64,000 nt of DNA from Leptolyngbya sp. FACHB-261 (GTDB taxonomy: Bacteria; Cyanobacteriota; Cyanobacteriia; FACHB-261), in NCBI RefSeq assembly GCF_014696065.1, contig NZ_JACJPL010000027.1, forward strand, positions 1 to 64,000, read 5' to 3'. Below are positions 7,447 to 15,517 of this stretch, in pieces. Position 1 is the stretch's first letter; every line of letters starts with the position of its first letter. Under the pieces are notes generated by a model that was not told the DNA's origin, made no database searches, and saw only the letters and a list, made by a program, of their open reading frames with translations. The position numbers and the translations under genes are program-made.

Positions 7447-10203
7447 ATGACTACATCTAGTTCTCTAGCCTCTGACCCCGATCAAGCAAAAACTAAGCTT
7501 GATGTTTTTGTGTCTTACTCCCGTAAAGACAAGGAGTTTGTTTGGAATTTATGCGAAGCGCTTAAACAGCACAACCGACGGGTTTGGGTTGATTGGGAAG
7601 ATATTCCACCAGGAGCGGACTGGCGCGAGTCAATCGGTTCAGGAATCATCGCAGCCGATACCTGTCTGTTTGTACTGAGCCCGGATTCGGTAGTGTCTAA
7701 GGAATGTCTTGCTGAGCTTGAGTATGCCATCCAACACAACAAGCGCTTAATTCCAGTGGTCTATCGAGACGTCAATGACAGCACTGTCCATCCAGTGTTG
7801 GCAGCGCTAAACTGGGTTGTCTTCCGGGATGGGAATGATTGGCAGCTTGCGCTTCAGACCTTGCTGAATGGGCTAGATACAGACTTGGCTTATGTGCACA
7901 CGCACACTCGTCTGTTGTTGCGGGCTCAGGAGTGGGACCAAAAAGCTCGCAATGACTGCTTCTTACTGCGGGGTCATGACTTAGAACAAGTGGAACGCTG
8001 GCTGGCTCAAGAAACCGCCAAAAATCCTAAGCCTACGCCTCTGCAACGGGAATACGTTATTGCCGGTCGGCTAATTGAAACCAAGCGGCAGAAGCTCATG
8101 TTGGGCAGTGTAACCGCAGCACTCATCCTCTCAACCGCTTTAGGCCTGGTGGCTTTTCGGCAGTACCAGATTGCCGAAGCCCACCGTCAAGAGGCAGTGG
8201 TTCGGGAAATCGAAGCGCTAGGGTTTTCCTCAGAGGCGTTGTTTGCATCTGGCCGCAAGTTTCAGGCGCTAATCCAGGTACTCCGAGCGGGCCGTCAGCT
8301 CCAACGAGCGACTTGGGCTAAAGCGGAAACCCGCGATTCAGTTGTAGCGACGCTGGGGCAGGCGGTGTCTCAGATCCAAGAAGCAAACAGTTTGGTTGGC
8401 GCAGACGACTGGGTTTCTGGGGTAAGTGTCAGCCCTGATGGACAACTGGTTGCCGCTGCTAGCTTTGACAAAACAGTGCGACTCTGGCAACAAAACGGCC
8501 AGTTGCTCCAAACCCTGCGCGGTCACACAGACCATGTCAATGGCGTGAGCTTTAGCCCTGATGGGCAAATGCTGGCCTCCGCCAGTCGGGACAAAACAGT
8601 GAAGCTCTGGCAACGGGACGGCAAGCTGATCAATACCCTGCGCGGGCACGGAGCTGAGGTTTGGGCCACGGCTTTTAGTCCCGATGGGCAAATGTTGGCT
8701 TCGACCAGTGCAGACGGCACGGTCAAACTGTGGCAGAAAGACGGCAAGCTGATCAATACTCTGCGTGGGCACCAGGGCATTGTCTATGCAGTCAGCTTTA
8801 GCCCAGACAGACAAACCCTTACTTCGGCCAGTGCAGATAGCACCGTCAAGCTTTGGCAGAAAAACGGCAGGCTGATCAATACCCTGCGTGGGCACCAGGG
8901 CATTGTCCACGCAGTTAGCTTTAGCCCCGATGGGCAAACCCTGGCTTCTGCAGGGCAGGACGGGACGGTCAAACTTTGGCAGCGGGACGGCAAACTACGC
9001 GCCAGCCTTAGTGGGCACACCGATCGGGTTTATGACATGCGCTTTAGCCCCGATGGGCAAACCCTGGCTTCTGCGGCAGCGGATAAAACCATACGGCTTT
9101 GGAAGCTGGATGGCACACCAATCACAATCCTTAGAGGGCACGATGGCGAGGTTCAATCGCTCAATTTCAGCGCCGACGGCCAATTTCTAGCTTCCAGCAG
9201 TCGGGACAGTACGGTGAAGCTTTGGAAGCTGGATAACCCCTTGCTGACTGTGCTGGCTGGGCACGGAGATGACATTAACAGTGTCAGCTTCAGCCCAGAT
9301 GGGCAAACGCTAGTCTCGGCCAGCACAGACCAAACCATTAGACTGTGGCAACGCAATGGCAAGCTGATCCGAAGCTTTGGCAGCGGACACGGTTGGGTTA
9401 TCAGTGCAGGTTTCAGCCCGGATGGTCGGCGGATTGCTTCGGGCGACGAGGACAATACAGTGAAACTCTGGAACTTGGATGGCACCCTGTCGAGAAGTTT
9501 GGGCGGTCATCAGAGTTGGATCAACAGCATCGCTTTCAGCCGTGATGGGCAAAGGCTGGCCTCTGCTAGCGAGGATGGCACAGTAAGGCTCTGGCGGTCC
9601 GATGGCACACCATTGACTGTTTTGAGAGGGCATCAGGGCGATGTGTTTGATGTCAATTTCAGTCCCGATGGGCAAACCCTGGCTTCTGCCGGTCTCGATT
9701 CAACTGTGAAGCTCTGGCGCTTGGATGGAACGGTCCTGGCTAGCTTAAAGGGGCATGAGGGCATTGTCTACCGGGCTAGCTTTAGCCCTGATGGCAAAAC
9801 TGTGGCCTCGGCGGGAGCGGACCATACCGTCAAGCTTTGGCAACCAGACGGCACTCTCGTGAATACGCTCAAGGGGCACAGTGCTGAGGTTTATAGTGCG
9901 CGGTTCAGCCTGGATGGTAAGACCTTGGCCTCGGCTGGGCAGGACAATTTGATCAAGCTCTGGCGACCTGCTGATGGCAGTTTAGTTGCCACGCTCAAGG
10001 GGCACAGCGCTAATGTTGCTAGCCTGAGTTTTAGCCCTGATGGGGCAATTCTTGCCTCTGCCAGTTCAGATGATAGGGTGCTGCTGTGGCACTGGCAGGA
10101 GTTCGAGCTGGAGAAGCTGCTGGAGCACAGCTGTGCTTGGCTACACGACTATTTGCAAACCAATCCCAATGTGTCTGCGTCTGACCGTCAACTTTGCCAG
10201 TGA
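7447..10203 (+). CDS. TIR domain-transmembrane-WD40 (14 blades) protein
   Basis: 918 residues. Residues 17-140 are a TIR domain (DVFVSYSRKDKEF, VWVDWEDIPPGADW, then SKECLAELEYA). E90 sits where TIR NADases carry their catalytic Glu. A helical linker follows, one transmembrane segment at about 217-236, a second helical stretch to about 312, then 14 WD40 repeats to about 885, enough for two seven-bladed propellers. The end (SCAWLHDYL) matches the tail type of the WD40 protein at the window start. The likely logic is a WD40 sensor at the membrane controlling a TIR effector, with the upstream papain-like peptidase as partner. NADase activity is plausible but unproven; a scaffolding TIR is the alternative. 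Confidence 0.9.
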   Translation: MTTSSSLASDPDQAKTKLDVFVSYSRKDKEFVWNLCEALKQHNRRVWVDWEDIPPGADWRESIGSGIIAADTCLFVLSPDSVVSKECLAELEYAIQHNKRLIPVVYRDVNDSTVHPVLAALNWVVFRDGNDWQLALQTLLNGLDTDLAYVHTHTRLLLRAQEWDQKARNDCFLLRGHDLEQVERWLAQETAKNPKPTPLQREYVIAGRLIETKRQKLMLGSVTAALILSTALGLVAFRQYQIAEAHRQEAVVREIEALGFSSEALFASGRKFQALIQVLRAGRQLQRATWAKAETRDSVVATLGQAVSQIQEANSLVGADDWVSGVSVSPDGQLVAAASFDKTVRLWQQNGQLLQTLRGHTDHVNGVSFSPDGQMLASASRDKTVKLWQRDGKLINTLRGHGAEVWATAFSPDGQMLASTSADGTVKLWQKDGKLINTLRGHQGIVYAVSFSPDRQTLTSASADSTVKLWQKNGRLINTLRGHQGIVHAVSFSPDGQTLASAGQDGTVKLWQRDGKLRASLSGHTDRVYDMRFSPDGQTLASAAADKTIRLWKLDGTPITILRGHDGEVQSLNFSADGQFLASSSRDSTVKLWKLDNPLLTVLAGHGDDINSVSFSPDGQTLVSASTDQTIRLWQRNGKLIRSFGSGHGWVISAGFSPDGRRIASGDEDNTVKLWNLDGTLSRSLGGHQSWINSIAFSRDGQRLASASEDGTVRLWRSDGTPLTVLRGHQGDVFDVNFSPDGQTLASAGLDSTVKLWRLDGTVLASLKGHEGIVYRASFSPDGKTVASAGADHTVKLWQPDGTLVNTLKGHSAEVYSARFSLDGKTLASAGQDNLIKLWRPADGSLVATLKGHSANVASLSFSPDGAILASASSDDRVLLWHWQEFELEKLLEHSCAWLHDYLQTNPNVSASDRQLCQ

Positions 10204-10282
10204 GCGCAGATTTGCCAGTAGACACGAAGAGTAGTGTAGATAGCTGCTTTGGCCCATACTTGGCTGAAATCATTTTGTTTGC

Positions 10283-10317
10283 AAAAAAAGCGCCTCCCAC
10301 TATGGCTTGGGAGGCGC
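10283..10317 (-). terminator. rho-independent terminator for the minus-strand gene
   Basis: A perfect 10-bp GC-rich stem (10290-10299 with 10308-10317) has seven A's on its left (10283-10289), which is a T-tract on the minus strand. It fits termination of the gene at 10367-10744 and may also stop read-through from the TIR-WD40 gene. Confidence 0.8.
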
Positions 10318-10366
10318 GCTGTTCACACGAGGATTATCTAGGAGTCACTCACCAGGTAACACTTGC

Positions 10367-10744
10367 TTAGCTCGTTTGAGCTTCAGCCCCAGTTTTGATT
10401 CTGCCTTTGGCCTGTCGGCGGGCACGCTCACTCTTGCGAACACCACCCGCCATTTCGTATTCGCGGCTGTCTTGACCATAGTGTGAGGCGATGTCAAGCA
10501 GGATTTGCGAACTCAGGGTTGCTAGGGATTTCTCTAGTTCCACAAGCTCTGTCTGAGCTGAATTAACGATTGCTAAATTGATGTTGTAAGCGATTTGCTT
10601 GATCCGCAGTTCATCAATTGCGGTGGTGAACTCGCTGAGAGTCCGTGAGCCGCTAAGGGTGAGGCCCAAACCAATGGCTTTTAGTCCAGCCGAACGTTGC
10701 TCGGCTTTTTCCAACACTTTGGAGCTACGGGTCTTACGTGGCAT
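10367..10744 (-). CDS. cyanobacterial conserved small basic helical protein
   Basis: 125 residues, helical in the middle (AIDELRIKQIAYN through ELVELEKSLATLSSQ) with basic ends: MPRKTRSSK at the N-terminus and RKSERARRQAKGR near the C-terminus. The segment YEMAGGVRKSER recalls a group of uncharacterised cyanobacterial proteins, from memory. The basic termini could bind nucleic acid; no catalytic motif is seen. AGGAGG lies 9 nt before the ATG, an unusually strong ribosome site for this window, and a strong terminator follows, so it should be well expressed as a single gene. Confidence 0.7.
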   Translation of the reverse strand: MPRKTRSSKVLEKAEQRSAGLKAIGLGLTLSGSRTLSEFTTAIDELRIKQIAYNINLAIVNSAQTELVELEKSLATLSSQILLDIASHYGQDSREYEMAGGVRKSERARRQAKGRIKTGAEAQTS

Positions 10745-10882
10745 TTTTATTTACCTCCTACTGGGGTCGCTGATTTTATATTTCCCAGCTTCCTCAAGCG
10801 CCATCTCTGGATAATTTCGGAACTTTTGTCTATGGCAGGCTTGTCCTAGGGGTTTCTTCAGTAGTTTTCCTGAGAAAATAAT

Positions 10883-11056
10883 TTGAGAGCTACCTTCGCA
10901 AATAAATTAGTGGCAAACGTTACGACATTAGTGGCAAACGCTACGACATTAGTGGCAAATGTTACGACGTTACTGGCAAACGCTACAACATTAGTGGCAA
11001 ATGTTACGGCGTTGGTGGCAAACGCTACGACATTGCTGGCAAATATCGATTTTTAG
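10883..11056 (+). CDS. possible small heptapeptide-repeat ORF (TTG start)
   Basis: In one frame the 21-bp repeat reads as alternating LVANVTT and LVANATT heptapeptides, running from a TTG at 10883 to a TAG at 11054. Most differences between units fall at third positions of this frame (ACA/ACG, AAC/AAT, TTA/TTG), as expected if it is or was translated. There is no ATG and no clear ribosome site. It may be a remnant of the repeat-rich N-terminus of a relative of the gene at 11415. Whether it is expressed is open. Confidence 0.3.
   Translation: MRATFANKLVANVTTLVANATTLVANVTTLLANATTLVANVTALVANATTLLANIDF
10906..11045 (+). repeat. 21-bp tandem repeat, about 6.5 copies
   Basis: Units start at 10906, 10927, 10948, 10969, 10990, 11011 and 11032 (partial). 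The consensus is ATTAGTGGCAAACGYTACGA plus C. A gap-free 21-nt period equals seven codons. Copies alternate between GTT and GCT at the variable codon. Confidence 0.95.
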
Positions 11057-11414
11057 CCAATGGCGAGAAGGATGGGGGACACGGCTGTCCAAGCTCAGGG
11101 TTGGCCCAGGTGCGAGGTCACCGGAGCATTCAGAAGTCACAAAGGTGATCTCCAAGTTCTGGATTACTAATATCGAGGAGCCAGCAGTGAGTCTCTAAGG
11201 GACAAATCATAAAGCAAACCTTAAGCAGGTTATCCGTTAAGAGCCTTTTTGGGGCTGTCTGTAGCTAAGAGGCTCAATTTTTTAAGAAGCTATGCTTGCT
11301 GGATTACCTCACTCTGTAGGTCAGTTTAAATGACGTATGTTAGACTCGCGGAAAGCAATTGGCAATAAGCCAAGAATTGAGATCTAATAGACAGCGTTGA
11401 AGGGGGGAGATTTT
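11057..11414. other. intergenic leader, nothing clear
   Basis: No ORF of protein-like composition. It presumably contains the promoter of the gene at 11415. A GGGGGGAGA ribosome site ends 5-6 nt before the TTG at 11415. Confidence 0.4.
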
Positions 11415-12644
11415 TTGAACCATCAGCACGGGTCTTACGGGAAGGTACCAGAATTTGCCAAGTACATTGAGGCTGTGCCTCAAGAATTTGTGCAAGCTTA
11501 TGCTCCATGCAAGGGGATCGAGTTTGCCAAATTTGGCACCGGAGCAATTAGAGCCACACAGGGCATTGAACTGGCTAAAGCAAGAGGCGTTGAATTTGTC
11601 AGAGCGAGTTCCGAATTAGGGAGGATAGCTCAGAGCATTCAGGGTTTGACGAAAGCTTCTGCTACAGCTCAGTGTACGAAGCTTGCCAAAGTGGATTCTG
11701 AACTGTCTGGAGCAAGGCGGAACTTTGTTGAGCTGGCTAAAGAAAAAAAACCAGTTCTTGAGCTAGCTGAGACTAGATCTCAAATCCTCGGAGCAACGCG
11801 AGTTCTTGAGGTAGCAAAGGCTAGCTCTGTGATCAAAAATACGGTCCAGCTTCTCGATCGCGCTTCGATGTCCTTAGCTATATGTAGAGGTTTTACAAAG
11901 GCTTCTGATATGCCTAATCCTGAACGAGCTTTAGCAAGGTTTGATATCCCAGGCATTGAGGAAGTGCTCTCGATGCCTGGTTTGGAACGGACTCTAGCGG
12001 CACTTGCTAAGCCTATCAGGACCGAGCAGATTTTTTCTTCCCCAGGGAGAAGGGTACAGGTACGCTCTGTCCCTGGTCATTTAAAGGTGGAAGAGAACAG
12101 GAGTGGAGAAACTCCTGTCACGTATCTTAATTCTGTAGATGAGAAAGCCTTATCGCGAATCTTTACCGCTATATGGTCCCTAAGGGCTAAATGCAACGAG
12201 GCTTCTAGAATTTCTGGTGGACCGGAGATCTTTAAACCGACAACGAGAAATAGTCTTGAACCGGTTGAAAGGTTACAGAAATTTTGTGAAGATAAAATGT
12301 CTTTTGCAGTTCTTGTAGACGATCTTTATTTTATTTTTTACGAGGGCGCAGGAAAAGATAATTTACGTTTCTTGCAGGAGAACGGGGGTTCCCTTGATAA
12401 AACTGATTGCGAATTCATCTGGTGCATTAAGTACCTCAGAAATAAGTGGTTGCGCCACGATCCTGATCATGGAAAAGAGGCAAAAATTCAGAGCGACTGG
12501 AGCAAAATCCAAGTCGAGCTAAACTGGCTTGGCCTAATGAAATCTCCTATTGATGCAGATCACTTTCGCCATTTAAATTTGCGTCTACTGCAAGAAGCAG
12601 AAGCTTTTTTGAACAAGCTTCTTGAGAGAATGGCTAAAGGATAG
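11415..12644 (+). CDS. repeat-rich protein with C-terminal HEPN-like motif
   Basis: 409 residues. I place the start at TTG 11415 because a purine-rich GGGGGGAGA precedes it at the right distance; the frame also opens at TTG 11397 and no early ATG exists. Residues 15-150 carry degenerate short repeats built on E-[LF]-A-K (for example IEFAKFG, IELAKAR, VELAKEK, VLEVAKA). The C-terminal 150 residues form a helical domain with YLRNKWLRHDPDHG, where R342-N343 and H348 fit the Rx4-6H signature of HEPN RNases. No family was recognised outright. It follows the peptidase/TIR-WD40 pair within a conflict-type island, so an RNA-cleaving effector is a reasonable hypothesis. A perfect 24-bp hairpin begins 2 nt after the stop. 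Confidence 0.6.
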   Translation: MNHQHGSYGKVPEFAKYIEAVPQEFVQAYAPCKGIEFAKFGTGAIRATQGIELAKARGVEFVRASSELGRIAQSIQGLTKASATAQCTKLAKVDSELSGARRNFVELAKEKKPVLELAETRSQILGATRVLEVAKASSVIKNTVQLLDRASMSLAICRGFTKASDMPNPERALARFDIPGIEEVLSMPGLERTLAALAKPIRTEQIFSSPGRRVQVRSVPGHLKVEENRSGETPVTYLNSVDEKALSRIFTAIWSLRAKCNEASRISGGPEIFKPTTRNSLEPVERLQKFCEDKMSFAVLVDDLYFIFYEGAGKDNLRFLQENGGSLDKTDCEFIWCIKYLRNKWLRHDPDHGKEAKIQSDWSKIQVELNWLGLMKSPIDADHFRHLNLRLLQEAEAFLNKLLERMAKG

Positions 12645-12760
12645 AGCAAAATCTAGCAGTGGCTCAGCTAGAAGATTTAGCTGAGCCACTGCTAGATTTT
12701 GCCGATGCTACCGACTTAGTGAACTGGTTGCAGACTGCGCAGGCTCAAGAATCAGGCTAG
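12638..12760 (+). pseudogene. DUF4351 C-terminal fragment (Rpn-type nuclease family remnant)
   Basis: One frame ending at TAG 12758-12760 reads AQLEDLAEPLLDF followed by ADATDLVNWLQ. This matches the C-terminal DUF4351 pattern (QLE.L.EALLDF....DL..WL) that ends many cyanobacterial Rpn/PD-(D/E)XK recombination-promoting nucleases. The frame closes with TAA at 12635, so the nuclease domain is gone. It overlaps the end of the HEPN-like gene in another frame. A relic of a mobile nuclease is the simplest reading. Confidence 0.6.
12646..12702 (+). terminator. perfect 24-bp inverted repeat directly after the stop codon
   Basis: Arms 12646-12669 and 12679-12702 are exact reverse complements with a 9-nt loop. 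The right arm includes TTTT before GC, so it can act as a terminator. It is longer than needed and overlaps a decayed coding fragment (12638-12760), which suggests an inverted duplication of part of that fragment. Confidence 0.7.
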
Positions 12761-12763
12761 CGC

Positions 12764-13168
12764 CTATCGCGTCGATTCCAGCTTGCGGAGCCGCTCTCGC
12801 AGTTCCAGCTCCTCACTACTCACAATCTCTTCTAAGTTGGCAACTCGCTGCTCTAAGGCTTCAGGCAAAGCCAAACTACTTTCAGAACGCTTATTAGTAG
12901 AACGCCAGACTAAAGCTGTACTGATTGCTGTGCCAACCACAATCGTGGAAGGCAACGCCACACTGTTCTTAACAGGCCCGAAGATTAGACTCAGAGCCAG
13001 CATTCCGGTTCCATAGGCCCAAATCTTTTGGGTAGCAGCAAGCCGAACATCTTTGGGCTCTTTCGCGTGTTTGCCAGCCATAAAGCTACCTGAGTACTGG
13101 ATCCGTTCTAATCCTGTCAGGAAGCTCTCAAACACTGAATCACCCGACTGGGTGAGCCAAAGGCACAA
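12764..13168 (-). CDS. small membrane protein with C-terminal coiled coil
   Basis: The frame allows 134 residues. Two hydrophobic segments (around IWAYGTGMLALSLIFG and STIVVGTAISTALVW) are followed by a charged coiled coil (ALEQRVANLEEIVSSEELEL). It probably sits in the membrane with the coiled coil in the cytoplasm. The ATG encoding MAGKHAKE at 13081 gives 105 residues and is an alternative start with a weak AGGT upstream; the longer form has no better ribosome site. No family was recognised, and it may stand alone. Confidence 0.5.
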   Translation of the reverse strand: MCLWLTQSGDSVFESFLTGLERIQYSGSFMAGKHAKEPKDVRLAATQKIWAYGTGMLALSLIFGPVKNSVALPSTIVVGTAISTALVWRSTNKRSESSLALPEALEQRVANLEEIVSSEELELRERLRKLESTR

Positions 13169-13307
13169 AATCTAGAGACAAGCTGGAGCGAAACTGATAC
13201 CTACTCACTGTTTAATCGCTACCCATTTGACCTCTCCCAACTTCCCCTTGCTAACTAAGCAGGAGAGGTGCCGTAGGCGGTGAGGTAAGTTTTTATTCGT
13301 CAAGCTG

Positions 13308-15131
13308 TCACCGTGCGGAGAGAGGTAGCTCTAGGGTGAAACAAGTTTGACTCGCGCTGCTCCTCACTCGGATAGAGCCGTTGAGACGGTGGACGAGTTT
13401 CTGGACCAGTGCCAGCCCCAGCCCAGTTCCCCCTTGTCGCCAAGGGTCAGTGCTAGGAACGCGATAGAACTTCTCCCAGATATGACCTAGTTCAGAGGCA
13501 GGAATCTCTACCCCTGAGTTAATCACCTGGATCTGAATGTTGCTTGAGCTAAGCCGGACTCGAAGAGTGATTCGTTCTCCTGGGGGCGTGTACTTGCAGG
13601 CATTATTCAATAACTCGGTCAGAATTCGCTCTAGGGACGAGGAGTCACAGATCAGTGGTGGAAGGTGGTCAGGTAAATCAACGAGCAGAGCCTGCTGGCG
13701 CTTTTGGACTCGCTCCTCGAAGGGGAAAATTATTTGGCGCAACCAGTTCTGAAGCTGAATTGGGGCCAGAACTAAAGGTTCAGAGTCTGACTCCAATCGT
13801 TGCAGGTCGAGGAGGGTGTTGATAAGGTTTATTTCTCGCTTACACTCATCTTGCAAAACTTCGAGGTACCTACTTACTTTGTGCTTGTCTACCTCTGTCT
13901 GATCTGTCCCAGAAGAAGCTGAGCCTTTCCGCTCTAGGGTGGCCTTGAGCATCTCAATAGCCATTCTCATGTTGGTGATGGGAGTGCGTAGCTCGTGAGA
14001 AACCGTGCTCAGAAAGTCATCTTTGAGTTGATTAAGCTTTCTAAGTTCTGCCACATTGCTGTGGAGAGCCTGTTCTGCTTGTTTACGCTGAGTAATGTCT
14101 TGAAAATAGACAGACAAACCTTGACGGGCCGGGTAGGCATGGACTTCAAACCAACGGTTAAGGGGAGTGTAGAACTCCTCAAAGGCAACGCTGATCCGTT
14201 GTGAAACTACCCGCTCATACTGCTGATAAACAGACAGCCCCATTGCCTCAGGAAATGTTTCCCAGATATTCTTGCCCATCAATTCGTTCTGGCTTCTCTG
14301 CAACAATTGCTCTGCTTGCGGGTTGAGATAAGTAAATCTCCACTCATCATCAAGAGCAAAGAAAGCATCGGTAATGCTTTCGAGAATGTCAGTAATTTGC
14401 TGATTTGCGGCTAGCAACAGTGCTTCATTGCGCCGACGCTCCGCCAGCTCTGCTCGTCGTTCAGCCCTACTCTGCAACTCCCGCCGGACTCGCTCTTGGT
14501 AATGCGCAAAAAACTCAGCTAGACCTGGTTCATCAGCCACCAAGGCTCCTAGATGATCTTTCACTCGCTGGTCGGCTTCATAGACCAATTGGGGGTGAGC
14601 CTCCACCCAGCCATGGCACATCTTGACATAGGTGATGAATACCACCAAGTGCTGGTAGTTTAGAGACCCGAGCAAGCGTCCCAATTCTCTTCGACAGCGC
14701 TCAGCTTCCTCTCGCTCCAGCCAGATCCAGATGGCACAAGCCAGTAAGCTTGCTTCAAGTTCTGAATTCGCTGCTGGCCAAAGCGATAGGATGTCCGATT
14801 TGCACTCCAGCACTTGCAGATGTTGCTCAATATCTGTTTCTGTTGGTGGCGGTGCTTCCAGGAGAGCTAGCACCTCTTGAGCCTTCATACTCAAAGGGCG
14901 CAGGACGCAACTGTGGCAGACCACACAGTATGGAACTGTGCAATAGCGCGAGAGGTAGGCAAAGAGCTTTTCCTTAAACAGGGCAGGCAGAGGGTTGTTC
15001 AAATAGGCAAACAGCGTTTGTTGCCAGAGATTTTCCAGCACCTCAGGGTTTTGAAAGGCTGGCTCGAAGAAAGGGGGGACAAAGCCAGATCGAGCCTTAA
15101 TTTCCGCCTGAATTTGCTCGCTGGTCCGCAT
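13308..15131 (-). CDS. AhpD-like domain-PAS-histidine kinase
   Basis: About 607 residues from the ATG that begins MRTSEQIQAEI; the frame also opens at a TTG at 15221 with less protein-like sequence. Residues 1-200 resemble carboxymuconolactone decarboxylase/AhpD proteins with a Cys cluster C64, C69, C72, C75 (in YCVVCHSC). A coiled linker leads to a PAS domain at about 250-360, then HisKA (TVSHELRTPITN) and HATPase_c with the N-box LLNNACKYTP and GGTGLGLALV. AhpD uses a CxxC pair in peroxide defence, so this kinase may sense redox state through it. It has no receiver and no response regulator next to it. Soluble, no membrane segment. Confidence 0.85.
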   Translation of the reverse strand: MRTSEQIQAEIKARSGFVPPFFEPAFQNPEVLENLWQQTLFAYLNNPLPALFKEKLFAYLSRYCTVPYCVVCHSCVLRPLSMKAQEVLALLEAPPPTETDIEQHLQVLECKSDILSLWPAANSELEASLLACAIWIWLEREEAERCRRELGRLLGSLNYQHLVVFITYVKMCHGWVEAHPQLVYEADQRVKDHLGALVADEPGLAEFFAHYQERVRRELQSRAERRAELAERRRNEALLLAANQQITDILESITDAFFALDDEWRFTYLNPQAEQLLQRSQNELMGKNIWETFPEAMGLSVYQQYERVVSQRISVAFEEFYTPLNRWFEVHAYPARQGLSVYFQDITQRKQAEQALHSNVAELRKLNQLKDDFLSTVSHELRTPITNMRMAIEMLKATLERKGSASSGTDQTEVDKHKVSRYLEVLQDECKREINLINTLLDLQRLESDSEPLVLAPIQLQNWLRQIIFPFEERVQKRQQALLVDLPDHLPPLICDSSSLERILTELLNNACKYTPPGERITLRVRLSSSNIQIQVINSGVEIPASELGHIWEKFYRVPSTDPWRQGGTGLGLALVQKLVHRLNGSIRVRSSASQTCFTLELPLSAR

Positions 15132-15517
15132 TGAGGGCAAGGGTAGGAGGAGGAAGGGTTCACACTTGCGCTCAGCATAATCCAGTAGCAAATGACTTGT
15201 AAGCCTTTGCCCGAATATCAAACGGCTTCGTGACCTAGGTTAAGGTCTCTAATGGTTTCAGGAGAGAAATACCCAGTTGACCTAGATCATCAACTAAACC
15301 TTGATGCTTGATGCCTTAATGCTTGATGGTGATGCGATAGAGGCAAAGCCTAAGCTTGAGCAATCCTCAGAGATCAGGAAAAACACTCTGGTAACACCAA
15401 TTCTCCAAATGAGAGCTACCCATCAAAACCTCACCACCTATACGGCGAAGTTTAGCATTTCGCTAGGGCAACTGTTCTAGAACTCTACACAGAGGCAGCA
15501 AGTTTCAACTTTGTTGC
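15132..15517. other. intergenic region, nothing clear
   Basis: About 390 nt upstream of the kinase and downstream of the sulfur cluster. Both genes are on the minus strand, so this holds the kinase promoter and possibly the end of the sulfur transcript. I see no strong hairpin or ORF. Confidence 0.4.

Noticed and set aside
8338-9675. Minus-strand ORFs within the WD40 region
   Set aside because: They are antisense shadows of WD40 repeats with repeated composition and no ribosome sites.
10906-11045. CRISPR array
   Set aside because: The 21-bp units are head to tail with no spacers, so this is a simple tandem repeat. No cas genes are in the window.
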